Positions 28,083 through 36,108 of a DNA stretch of 64,000 nt are shown one piece after another. The position numbers and the translations under genes were made by a program. How positions within the stretch are numbered: the first letter of the stretch is position 1; each line of letters opens with the position of its first letter. The DNA is from Cognatilysobacter claricitrinus. GTDB taxonomy: Bacteria > Pseudomonadota > Gammaproteobacteria > Xanthomonadales > Xanthomonadaceae. Location of the stretch: assembly GCF_045866565.1 (NCBI RefSeq), contig NZ_BAAFZV010000002.1:1-64000 (forward strand). Reading direction: 5' to 3'. The notes below the pieces were generated by a model that had not been told where the DNA came from, ran no database searches, and worked only from the letters and a program-made list of their open reading frames with translations.

Positions 28083-28556
28083 ATGCCCGACGGCGCGCCC
28101 TACTCGGTACATGCGCTGGCGATCGTTACGGCGATCGCCGCGGTGATGGCGGCGGGCGCGATCAACTTCGAGGGCATGAAGTGGCTGGGCGAGCGCCATA
28201 ACCGGCACCGTCAGCGCATCGGCGGCCCCGTCGGTCGCCACCACATGCTGTGGATGGTGTTCGGCCTGCTCGGCCTGCACGTGCTGGCGATGCTGGTGTT
28301 CGGCGTCGGCTACTGGGCGCTGTTGCGGGTGCCCGAAGCCGGCAGCATCGACGGCGCGCACCGCGCGAACGTGTTCGATGCGTTCTACCTGTCGGCGATG
28401 ACGTATTCGACCGTGGGCTTTGGCGATCTCACGCCGAAGGGACCGATCCGCTGGCTCGCCGGCGCGGAGGCGCTGGTCGGCTTGATGATGATCGCGTGGT
28501 CCGCGTCGTTCGCGTTCCTGGAGATGTCGCGCCACTGGCGCGACGATCTCCGTTGA
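28083..28556 (+). CDS. Small potassium channel family protein
   Basis: 157 residues. Three hydrophobic stretches (about residues 7-23, 54-78 and 120-145) and the selectivity-filter sequence TVGFGD near 108-113 within MTYSTVGFGDLTP identify an ion-channel (Kir/KcsA-like pore) protein. There is no RCK/TrkA domain, so gating is probably intrinsic. The gene starts 3 bases after the prpC stop and is likely co-transcribed; the reason for this pairing is unclear. It is convergent with the GST gene. Confidence 0.85.
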   Translation: MPDGAPYSVHALAIVTAIAAVMAAGAINFEGMKWLGERHNRHRQRIGGPVGRHHMLWMVFGLLGLHVLAMLVFGVGYWALLRVPEAGSIDGAHRANVFDAFYLSAMTYSTVGFGDLTPKGPIRWLAGAEALVGLMMIAWSASFAFLEMSRHWRDDLR

Positions 28557-28563
28557 GTAGCCG

Positions 28564-28584
28564 GCGCGACGGAGGTCGTCGCGC
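28564..28584. terminator. Hairpin between convergent genes
   Basis: GCGCGAC / GTCGCGC with a 7-base loop between the channel gene and the GST gene. No T-run on either side; may be a weak bidirectional terminator. Confidence 0.35.
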
Positions 28585-28596
28585 GGCGCCCAAGTC

Positions 28597-29208
28597 TCAG
28601 GCGAGGCCTTCCGCCTTCAAAGCGGCCTGCACACCGGCATCGGCGTCCATGCGGCGCACGAACGCCGCCAGGTTGTCGAAGCCGGACAGGTCGACACCCG
28701 TCTTCGAGGCCCAGCGCAAGGTGATGTAGAGATACGGATCGGCGTAGCTGCGGAAGCCGGCGATCCACTCGCGGCCTTCGAGCTGTTTTTCCGCACGCTC
28801 GTAAATGCCCCGCAGCCTCTTGCGCGCGATCGCTTTCACCGTATCGAACTGCGACTCGTCGTCGATGAAGCGCGCCGGCCCGAACAGCGGGTGGAACGCG
28901 GGGTGCACGTCGGCATTGCAGAACGCGAGCCATCGATTGGCTTCCGCGCGCTGGCGGGGCGTGCCGTCGCCACCGAGGCCGGACGTCGGATACAGATCGG
29001 CGATGTAGCCGACGATCGCGGCGTTCTGCGTCAGCACGAAGTCGCCGTCTTCGAGCGCGGGCACCGCGCCGACCAGATTGATGGCGAGGTAGGGCGGCGA
29101 CTTCATCTCCTCGGCCGTCAGCACCTGCACGCTGAAGGGCGCACCGGACCAGTGCAGCGAGATGTGGCAGGCGGTCGAGCAGGCGCCGGGCTTCGTGTAG
29201 AGCTTCAT
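28597..29208 (-). CDS. Glutathione S-transferase family protein
   Basis: 203 residues. The N-terminal thioredoxin-like domain begins MKLYTKPGACSTACHISLHW, with the catalytic Ser/Cys region at about 9-14; NLVGAVPALEDGDFVLTQNAAI contains the cis-proline and the glutathione-binding QNAAI segment. The C-terminal helical domain is complete. It is the beta-like bacterial GST type. The gene stands alone between the channel gene and fadH. Confidence 0.9.
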   Translation of the reverse strand: MKLYTKPGACSTACHISLHWSGAPFSVQVLTAEEMKSPPYLAINLVGAVPALEDGDFVLTQNAAIVGYIADLYPTSGLGGDGTPRQRAEANRWLAFCNADVHPAFHPLFGPARFIDDESQFDTVKAIARKRLRGIYERAEKQLEGREWIAGFRSYADPYLYITLRWASKTGVDLSGFDNLAAFVRRMDADAGVQAALKAEGLA

Positions 29209-29310
29209 GGACGACTCCAGTGGACGGGACCGCCGACTATCCGGCCATCCGCGGCCTTACGGCAACGCGATGGCTGCAATGAATGGTTGCGTGGATGAGG
29301 TTGCGGCCGC

Positions 29311-31344
29311 TTAGAGCGCGGCGGCCACCCGGCTTCCCTGCGCGATCGCGCGTTTCGCGTCGAGCTCCGCCGCGACGTCCGCACCGCCGATGACGTGCAC
29401 GTCGCGGCCCGCCGCGCGTAGCGGCGCTTCCAGCGGGTTGTTCGACAACTGTCCCGCGCAGATCACGACGTTGTCGACCTCGAGCGTGCGCGGCTGGCCG
29501 TCGACAGTGATGTGGAAGCCGGCGTGGTCGAAGCGCACGTACTGGACGCCGCCGAGCGCCTGCACGTCGCGCGACTTGAGACTCGCGCGATGGATCCAGC
29601 CGGTGGTCTTGCCCAGACGTGCGCCCGGCTTGCCGGCGGTGCGCTGCAGCAGCCAGATCGCGCGTGCGACCGGCGGCTTCTGCGGCGGGCGCAGACCGCC
29701 GGCGACGTCGGTGTAGTCGATGTCCACGCCCCATTCGCGACGCCAGGCCTCGACGTCGACGGACGGCGACACGCCGTCATGCGCGAGGAACTCCGCGACG
29801 TCGTAGCCGATGCCGCCCGCGCCGACGATCGCGACGCGTGGGCCGACCGCGACACGACCGGCGAGCACGTCGTCGTAGCGCAGCACGCGCGGATCGTCGT
29901 GGCCGGGAAACTCGACAGGGCGGGGCACGACGCCGGTGGCGAGGACGACGCTGTCGAAGCCGGCGAGTGTTTCGTCGGTCGCGCGGATCGACGTGCGCAG
30001 ATCGACGCCATCGATCCCGATGCGTCGACGGTAATAGCGGATCGTCTCGTCGAATTCTTCCTTGCCGGGAATGCGACGCGCGAGGTTGAACTGGCCACCG
30101 ATGTCGTCCGCGGCTTCGAACAGCGTCACGTCGTGTCCGCGTTGCGCAGCGACCGTCGCACACGCAAGGCCCGCGACGCCTGCACCCACGACGGCGACGC
30201 GCCTGGGCGTCGTCGTACGCGCGTAGACCAGTTCGGTTTCATGGCATGCACGCGGGTTGACCAGGCAGGTCGCGCGCTTGTTCTGGAACACGTGGTCGAG
30301 ACACGCCTGGTTGCATGCGATGCAGGTGTTGATCTCGTCGCTGCGACCGTCGCGCGCCTTGGCGACCCACTGCGGATCGGCAAGCAGCGGTCGCGCCATC
30401 GACACCATGTCGGCTGCGCCGCTCGCGAGAATGCGCTCGGCGATCTCGGGCATGTTGATGCGGTTGGTGGCGACCAGCGGAACGCGGACGTGCGGCTTCA
30501 GGCGTGCGGTAATGTCGACGAACGCGGCGCGCGGAACGGATGTCGCGATCGTCGGAACGCGCGCTTCATGCCAGCCGATGCCGGTGTTGATGATCGTCGC
30601 GCCCGCGGCTTCGATCGCCTGCGCCTGCTGTACCACCTCGTCCCACCGGAGCGCGTTGTCGACGAGGTCGAGCATCGAGAGCCGATAGATGACGATGAAA
30701 TCGGGACCGCAGGCTTCGCGGATACGTCCGACGATCTCGACGGCGAAACGCATGCGCTTGCCCGCGTCGCCGCCCCAGGCGTCATCACGCTTGTTGGTGC
30801 GGGGCGCGGTGAACTGGTTGACCAGATAGCCTTCCGAGCCCATCACCTCCACGCCGTCGTAGCCGGCTTCGCGCGCAAGCACCGCCGAGCGTACGAACGC
30901 ACGGATCTGCCGCTCGACGCCGCGCGACGACAGCGCTGTCGGCTTGAACGGATTGATCGGCGCCTTGATCGCGCTCGGCGCGACCTGCAACGGGTGGTAG
31001 CCGTAGCGACCGGCATGGAGGATCTGCAGGCAGATGCGTGCGTCGTGCGCGTGCACCGCCGATGTCACCTGCCGATGTCGGCGCACGTGCCACGGCATCG
31101 ACAACGTGCCCGACAACGGCTTGAGCCAGCCGCGCACGTTCGGCGCGAAGCCGCCGGTCACCATCAGTCCGACGCCGCCTTCCGCGCGTTCGGCGAAGTA
31201 CGCAGCGAGCTTGGGGAAATCGCGCGCATGGTCCTCGAGTCCCGTATGCATCGATCCCATCAGCACGCGATTGCGAAGCGTGCAGAAGCCCAGGTCGAGT
31301 GGGGCGAACAGGTGCGGAAAGCGCGGGTGCGGCGCGTCGGTCAT
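29311..31344 (-). CDS. fadH: 2,4-dienoyl-CoA reductase (NADPH), FadH type
   Basis: 677 residues, FMN, FAD and [4Fe-4S] flavoenzyme that reduces 2,4-dienoyl-CoA during degradation of unsaturated fatty acids. The N-terminal OYE-like barrel (about 1-340) starts LFAPLDLGFCTLRNRVLMGSM; the iron-sulfur cysteines follow in CIACNQAC with a fourth after 11 residues; the C-terminal FAD/NADPH domains begin at VAVVGAGVAGLACA. The close resemblance to E. coli FadH over the whole length makes the call firm. Confidence 0.94.
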   Translation of the reverse strand: MTDAPHPRFPHLFAPLDLGFCTLRNRVLMGSMHTGLEDHARDFPKLAAYFAERAEGGVGLMVTGGFAPNVRGWLKPLSGTLSMPWHVRRHRQVTSAVHAHDARICLQILHAGRYGYHPLQVAPSAIKAPINPFKPTALSSRGVERQIRAFVRSAVLAREAGYDGVEVMGSEGYLVNQFTAPRTNKRDDAWGGDAGKRMRFAVEIVGRIREACGPDFIVIYRLSMLDLVDNALRWDEVVQQAQAIEAAGATIINTGIGWHEARVPTIATSVPRAAFVDITARLKPHVRVPLVATNRINMPEIAERILASGAADMVSMARPLLADPQWVAKARDGRSDEINTCIACNQACLDHVFQNKRATCLVNPRACHETELVYARTTTPRRVAVVGAGVAGLACATVAAQRGHDVTLFEAADDIGGQFNLARRIPGKEEFDETIRYYRRRIGIDGVDLRTSIRATDETLAGFDSVVLATGVVPRPVEFPGHDDPRVLRYDDVLAGRVAVGPRVAIVGAGGIGYDVAEFLAHDGVSPSVDVEAWRREWGVDIDYTDVAGGLRPPQKPPVARAIWLLQRTAGKPGARLGKTTGWIHRASLKSRDVQALGGVQYVRFDHAGFHITVDGQPRTLEVDNVVICAGQLSNNPLEAPLRAAGRDVHVIGGADVAAELDAKRAIAQGSRVAAAL

Positions 31345-31734
31345 TCGTCGATACGTCTGCGTACGGTGCGCGCACGATGCCGCGAAAGCGGGTGTTGGGC
31401 AAGGCGGCGACGCGCACGGGCTGGAGGACGCCGCGAAAACAAGAGGCAGGCCGCTCGGGCCGAGTTGGACGCGACGGAAAACCGTCGCGAAAGTCGCGCA
31501 TCAGGGTGCGCGTGATGTGTCGTCGAATGCGCTTTGCGTCTTAGCACTTAATGAAAACCCACTGAAAAAGGCCACTTCGGGAACTTCGGAAATTGTTAGG
31601 GGGCAGTTAACAGCGCCTTCACAGCGCCGCTTCTAGGCTCCGCGCCGATGGCTTTGTTCAGTTAGCCGTCTCGCACGGTCGGAACACGCTGACGCGGATT
31701 CCCCCCTCCCGATCCCCCTAGGAGCTCGTACAAG
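31345..31734 (+). other. fadH-ompA divergent intergenic region
   Basis: 390 bases. The right half (about 31540-31640) is unusually AT-rich for this genome and should hold the strong promoter of the OmpA-family gene, but I could not assign -35 and -10 with confidence (TTAACA at 31607-31612 with TTCTAG 18 bases on is one option). AGGAGC serves as RBS before 31735. The left half shows no feature I can support. Confidence 0.5.
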
Positions 31735-32862
31735 ATGAACAAGAAACTCCTCTGCGCCGCCCTCTTCGGTGGTTTGTCGCTGGCGCAGGCCGCTCAGGCC
31801 CAGACGTTCGACGACCGCTGGTACATCACCGGTTCCGCCGGCTTCAATCTGCAGGACAGCGATCGCGGCACGCGCAACGCCCCGTTCGGCACGATCGGCT
31901 TCGGCAAGATGTTCAACCCGCTGTGGTCGTGGGACATCGAAGCCAACTACCAGAACCCGCGCGCTGACTACAACCAGGATCTCTGGTGGAGCCAGTACGG
32001 CGTTTCGTTCGACGTCCGCCGCCACTTCATCGCGGAAGGCCGCGCCTGGAACCCGTACGTCGTGATGGGTCTCGGGTGGCAGAAGTCGGAAGAAGAATTC
32101 GATCCGTCGAACCCGCTGATCCCGGCGCGCTTCACGCGTGATGGCGCTCCGAGCCAGCGTGAAGACAGCCACGTCGCCGGCAAGGTCGGCGTCGGCCTGC
32201 AGGGTGACGTCGGTCGCGTGAAGCTGCGCACCGAACTCGCCGTCCGCCTCGACGCGGACGACGACAGCGTCGGCGCGCTGCTGCAGGACAACGACCACGA
32301 CGACGGCTCGGATTGGTTCCATGACGTTCTGGCCTCGGTCGGCGTCGTGATCCCGCTCGGTCCGCCGCCGGCGGCTCCGGTCGCCCCGGCTCCGGTTCCG
32401 ACCTGCGCCGACAAGGACGACGACGGCGACGGCGTGAACAACTGCGACGACAAGTGCCCGGGTTCGACGGCGGGTCAGGCCGTGGGTCCGGACGGCTGCG
32501 CGGTTCCGCTGACGATCGACCTGAAGGGCGTGAACTTCGACTTCGACAAGTCGACGCTGCGTCCGGACGCGATCGCGATCCTCGACGAGGCGGTCTCGAT
32601 CCTCGGCCGTTACCCGGCGCTGCGCGTTGAAGTCGCGGGTCACACCGACCTGTGCGGCACCGATGCGTACAACCAGTCGCTGTCGGAGCGTCGCGCCCGT
32701 GCGGTGTACGACTACCTGACGAGCCACGGCATCGACGCGTCGCGTCTGGCCGGCCCGACCGGTTACGGCGAGAGCCGTCCGCTGGAGAACACCCCGCAGA
32801 CGCTGCCGGCGTGTAAGAACGAGCGTAACCGTCGTACCGAGCTGAACGTCCAGAACCAGTAA
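31735..32862 (+). CDS. OmpA-family outer membrane protein
   Basis: 375 residues. Signal peptide of about 22 residues ending AQA-QT; an eight-strand-like beta-barrel domain (about 25-205) with alternating aromatic segments; a Pro/Ala hinge (PPPAAPVAPAPVP); a short thrombospondin-type-3-like calcium motif DKDDDGDGVNNCDDKC; and a C-terminal OmpA peptidoglycan-binding domain with VEVAGHTD and NQSLSERRARAVYDYL. It anchors outer membrane to cell wall. It uses highly favoured codons and ends with a strong terminator, suggesting high expression. Confidence 0.93.
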   Translation: MNKKLLCAALFGGLSLAQAAQAQTFDDRWYITGSAGFNLQDSDRGTRNAPFGTIGFGKMFNPLWSWDIEANYQNPRADYNQDLWWSQYGVSFDVRRHFIAEGRAWNPYVVMGLGWQKSEEEFDPSNPLIPARFTRDGAPSQREDSHVAGKVGVGLQGDVGRVKLRTELAVRLDADDDSVGALLQDNDHDDGSDWFHDVLASVGVVIPLGPPPAAPVAPAPVPTCADKDDDGDGVNNCDDKCPGSTAGQAVGPDGCAVPLTIDLKGVNFDFDKSTLRPDAIAILDEAVSILGRYPALRVEVAGHTDLCGTDAYNQSLSERRARAVYDYLTSHGIDASRLAGPTGYGESRPLENTPQTLPACKNERNRRTELNVQNQ

Positions 32863-32886
32863 GACGTCCGGTTCACCGCTGCACCC

Positions 32887-32919
32887 GAAGCCCGGCCTTG
32901 CGCCGGGCTTCTTTTTTTT
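32887..32919 (+). terminator. Intrinsic terminator of the OmpA-family gene
   Basis: GAAGCCCGGC / GCCGGGCTTC with a CTTGC loop, followed by eight T. Textbook form. Confidence 0.95.
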
Positions 32920-33120
32920 GCGACGCGCCCGGCCGCAAGATGCCCCGCGATCGGCATCGAACCGACGCGTGGATACCGAATCGCAGCGGCGAAACGACTT
33001 GAAGCAAGGCGCTACGCGTATTCGCCAACCACCTGCGATCGCGAACTGCCGAGTCCGGCAAACGCGCTTTCACGAAACGCGACGTATGCTGTCGGCCTGA
33101 ATCGGTCGCCGGAGATCGCC

Positions 33121-33594
33121 ATGCGTCGCCTCGTCCTTGTGTCCCTCGTGCTTGCCAGCGGAAGCGCGTTCGCGCAGGACGCCTGCACCGGGCTCGCGCG
33201 TTCGACCACCGCGCCCGTTTCGGCGCCCGCGCTCGCGCCCGAACTCGTCGCGCCGGCGCCGCAGCTCGGCGCGCCCAGTGGCGTTCTTGCGCAGGCGTTC
33301 GACCAGACGCAGACGGTCGACGCAATCCTGTTGCGCATCCGCATCGACAAGTGTCGTTCCATGGCGACGTCGACCAAGCCGGGCCAGTTCGTGCCGGGCA
33401 TGGATCCGGCCTCGTACAAGCCGCAGACCCAGTTCGACAACACGCCGTGGCGGTTCGACATGAACCAGAACGGCAAGCGCATGACCGCCGATGAATTCGA
33501 CGCGTGGATGAAGGCACGCGGCGTGCGTGTCGCGAAGGGCGCGCAGCCCGCTCCGCCTCCACCTCCGCCGCCGGTGGACGCCGACAAGAAGTAA
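33121..33594 (+). CDS. Secreted protein with EF-hand-like motif
   Basis: 157 residues with a Sec signal peptide (about 1-19, cleavage near AFA-QD). The middle is Ala/Pro-rich; the C-terminal part has WRFDMNQNGKRMTADEFDAW, which resembles an EF-hand loop with one extra residue (D, N, N, G, then D/E at the end). It ends in a run of seven prolines and a charged tail. I do not recognise a named family. The next gene starts 6 bases downstream, so it may share a transcript with it. Confidence 0.7.
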   Translation: MRRLVLVSLVLASGSAFAQDACTGLARSTTAPVSAPALAPELVAPAPQLGAPSGVLAQAFDQTQTVDAILLRIRIDKCRSMATSTKPGQFVPGMDPASYKPQTQFDNTPWRFDMNQNGKRMTADEFDAWMKARGVRVAKGAQPAPPPPPPPVDADKK

Positions 33595-33600
33595 GCCTTC

Positions 33601-34383
33601 ATGCCGCCAGCGGTGCCGCGCCACGGGTTGGCGCGCGTGCTTTCAAAGCGCGGGCTGTGCTCGCGTACGCAGGCTGCGGAGTGGATCCGCGACGGCCGCG
33701 TTGCCGTCAACGGGCGCGTCGTTCGCGACCCCGAATTCCCCGTGCGCATGGACGCCGACCGGGTCGATGTGCGCGACCTCGCCGCCGCCGCCGCATTACC
33801 GATCTACATCGCACTCAACAAGCCGCGCGGCCTGGTGACCACCGCGCGCGACGAGCGCGGACGCGACACCGTGTATCGGTGCTTCGACGGCGCGAACCTG
33901 CCATGGATCGCGCCGGTCGGTCGGCTCGACAAGGCGAGCGAAGGCCTGCTGTTGTTCTCGAACGACCCGCGCTGGGCATCGTCGATCACCGACCCTGCCA
34001 GTGGTCCGCAAAAGACCTATCACGTGCAGACCGATCGCATTCCGGACGCGGCTACCCTGCACGCGATGCAGTCCGGTGTCGACGTCGACGACGAGCGGCT
34101 CGCTGCCGCGAACGCGACATTGCTGCGCAGCGGCGCGCGCAACGCATGGCTGGAAATCACGCTCGACGAAGGTCGCAACCGGCACATCAGGCGCCTGCTC
34201 GAAGCCTTCGACATCGGCGTGCTGCGACTGGTGCGTGTCGCGATCGGTACGCTCCCGCTTGGCGAGCTCGCCAAGGGCGCATGGCGGCCGTTGACTGCCG
34301 ACGAAGCCCGGGCACTCGGCCCGATCCGTGCCGTCGGCGATGTGAAGGCCCCGTCGACATTTTCTTCAGATCGCCGGGCGTAG
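33601..34383 (+). CDS. RsuA/RluB-family pseudouridine synthase
   Basis: 260 residues. An N-terminal S4 RNA-binding domain (about 9-60, LARVLSKRGLCSRTQAAEWI) is followed by the catalytic domain with VGRLDKASEGLLLFSND; Asp110 is the catalytic residue. It makes pseudouridine in rRNA; whether 16S (RsuA) or 23S (RluB/E/F) cannot be decided. The ARNAWLEITLDEGRNRHIRRLLEA segment is typical. No dedicated RBS is obvious in the 6-base gap. Confidence 0.9.
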   Translation: MPPAVPRHGLARVLSKRGLCSRTQAAEWIRDGRVAVNGRVVRDPEFPVRMDADRVDVRDLAAAAALPIYIALNKPRGLVTTARDERGRDTVYRCFDGANLPWIAPVGRLDKASEGLLLFSNDPRWASSITDPASGPQKTYHVQTDRIPDAATLHAMQSGVDVDDERLAAANATLLRSGARNAWLEITLDEGRNRHIRRLLEAFDIGVLRLVRVAIGTLPLGELAKGAWRPLTADEARALGPIRAVGDVKAPSTFSSDRRA

Positions 34384-34446
34384 CGTCCGTCGACCGCTGC
34401 GGCCGGTGCACGTGGCGGTCCCGCCTCGCACCGCCGGAGTCACGTC

Positions 34447-34614
34447 ATGGACGTTCTGCTCGCGATCCTCCTCTACTGGGGGCTGCTCCCCACCTCATCG
34501 CCCACGCCTGAGACGCCCGTCGGCACGACGACCACCGCGGTCGCCGACGATCCGGGCGACGGCGGTACCGACATCGCCAAGCCGCGCGCCTGCGGAAACC
34601 GCTGCTCGTACTGA
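34447..34614 (+). CDS. 55-residue hydrophobic-head small protein
   Basis: Encodes MDVLLAILLYWGLLPTSSPT and then a Thr/Asp/Gly-rich linker and the tail KPRACGNRCSY, 55 residues in total. A GGAG lies 8 bases before the ATG. The N terminus could be a signal anchor or short transmembrane segment; two cysteines in CGNRC could form a disulfide or bind metal. No known family recognised. It lies 63 bases after the pseudouridine synthase gene on the same strand. Confidence 0.5.
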   Translation: MDVLLAILLYWGLLPTSSPTPETPVGTTTTAVADDPGDGGTDIAKPRACGNRCSY

Positions 34615-35058
34615 CGCTTTCGGGCGCGATGACATCCGTCGACGTGCGATTCGCGCGCGACGAAAGGATCACGTGAGGGCCGCGAAGGCGGTCGTCGTCG
34701 GCGATGCCATGCCCTGTCGAACCTGCATTCGAGACGTTGTTCGGCGCTCGAAGCGGCAGAGGCTTTTTGGTCCGAGAAGTGCGCGAATCGCGAGGACGCA
34801 ATAGGCGCGTTGTCGCGACATGGGTTCGTTGTTCGTAGTTCTTGTTTCGTCACGTCACATCCGTCCCGTCGCGGGGCAGACAGGCAGTCGCGGCCTCATG
34901 CATCCGTCGACGCTTGCCTACACGACGAGAGCAGTGGTCGGCTCGCTCGAGTCGGCGCCGTAAGAGTGAGCGAACGCCATCGGCGCGCGTGTCGGTCGTT
35001 AGTGCGCATCAGTGCGCATTGGTGCGCACTCCGAACACGCGACGCAGGGCAGAGCGCC
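34615..35058. other. Intergenic region with phased TGCGCA repeats
   Basis: About 444 bases without a supported gene; the open frames overlap the qor antisense. The right end carries three TGCGCA palindromes at exact 10-base intervals (35003, 35013 and 35023). A moderately AT-rich patch is near 34825-34860. Confidence 0.5.
35003..35028. repeat. Three phased TGCGCA palindromes
   Basis: TGCGCA occurs at 35003-35008, 35013-35018 and 35023-35028, each within a near-identical 10-base unit (A/G)GTGCGCA. The spacing of one helical turn puts the copies on one DNA face. They lie 31 bases beyond the 3' end of qor. Confidence 0.7.
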
Positions 35059-36018
35059 TCAGGGAATCAGCAACACCTTGCCGAGGGCGCGACGGCTTTC
35101 CAGATGCGCGTGCGCCGCGGCGCCGTCCGACAGTGCGAATCGCGAATCGATCGACACGTCCAGGTCGCCGCGCCGCACGGCGTCGAACAATTCCGCGGCG
35201 CGGGTGCGGCGATCATGTGCGGTGCGCAGCACGTTCCACAGGTCGCCACCGGTGAGCGTCTTCGAGCCGTCCATCAGCACGCGAGGATCGACCGGCTCCG
35301 GGTCGCCGCCCGCCATGCCGTAGAACACGACGGCGCCGCCCGTTCGCACCGCGCGCAGCGAGTCGTGCACCGTGCGGCCGACCGAGTCGAACGCGACATC
35401 GATGCCGTTGGCGGCGAAACCCTGCACGCGCGCGATCCAGTCACCGTCGTAGGTCGACGTCGCGTCCGCGCCCGCGCGGCGCGCGGCGTCGCACTTCGCT
35501 TCCGTGGATGCGAGCGCGATCACGCGCGCGCCGGCGGCCTTCGCGAGCTGCACCAGCAATTGCCCGACGCCGCCGGCGGCGGCGTGCACGAGCGCGGTGT
35601 CGTCGCGCCGTAACGAATAACTGTCGCGGATCAGGTATTGCGCGGTGAGGCCTTGCAGCAACAACGCGGCGGCGGTTTCATGCGGGATGTCATCGGGCAG
35701 CGGAATCAGCCGGTCGACATCGACCGCCACGAGTTCCGCATTCGCGAACGGCGCGTCGGCGAACGCCACGCGATCGCCAACCGAAAACGCCGAATCTGCC
35801 GGCGCCGAGATGATTTCGCCGGAGCCTTCGTACCCCGCGATCCACGGCGGGTCGCCTGCGAGGTGGTAGTGGCCCTGCCGACGATAGACGTCGGCGAAGT
35901 TGAGGCCGATCGCACGCAGTCGCACCAGCGCTTGGCCGGCCGTCGGGATCGGGTCGGCGACATCGCGATAGACGAGGACCTCGGGGCCGCCGAAGCGGTC
36001 GAACGTGAGCGCCTTCAT
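35059..36018 (-). CDS. Zinc-free quinone oxidoreductase (MDR family)
   Basis: 319 residues. NADPH:quinone oxidoreductase/zeta-crystallin type of the medium-chain dehydrogenase family: GroES-like N-terminal domain starting MKALTFDRFGGPEVL, with no zinc-ligand cysteines, and a Rossmann domain with VHAAAGGVGQLLVQLAKAAGARVIA around residues 143-167. It catalyses one-electron quinone or alkenal reduction; the true substrate is unknown. It is transcribed leftward, downstream of kbl on the same strand, with a 90-base gap containing repeats. Confidence 0.9.
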   Translation of the reverse strand: MKALTFDRFGGPEVLVYRDVADPIPTAGQALVRLRAIGLNFADVYRRQGHYHLAGDPPWIAGYEGSGEIISAPADSAFSVGDRVAFADAPFANAELVAVDVDRLIPLPDDIPHETAAALLLQGLTAQYLIRDSYSLRRDDTALVHAAAGGVGQLLVQLAKAAGARVIALASTEAKCDAARRAGADATSTYDGDWIARVQGFAANGIDVAFDSVGRTVHDSLRAVRTGGAVVFYGMAGGDPEPVDPRVLMDGSKTLTGGDLWNVLRTAHDRRTRAAELFDAVRRGDLDVSIDSRFALSDGAAAHAHLESRRALGKVLLIP

Positions 36019-36071
36019 GGCGCGTCTCCAATCGGGTACCGCACGCTACACGCCGCGCGCGCCGCCACTGT

Positions 36072-36101
36072 GCGCATGCGCCGGACACTGCGGCGCATGC
36101 G
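36072..36101. repeat. Pair of GCGCATGCG repeats upstream of qor
   Basis: GCGCATGCG at 36072-36080 and again at 36093-36101, start-to-start 21 bases (about two helical turns), just upstream of the qor start. Each copy is near-palindromic. Possible operator; no regulator gene is adjacent. Confidence 0.5.
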
Positions 36102-36108
36102 GATCCGG

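Noticed and set aside
29512..31515. Plus-strand frame of 667 codons antisense to fadH
   Set aside because: fadH matches its family along its whole length; this is its shadow.
34810..35613. Plus-strand frame of 267 codons overlapping qor
   Set aside because: Largely antisense to qor, no family motifs and no plausible RBS.
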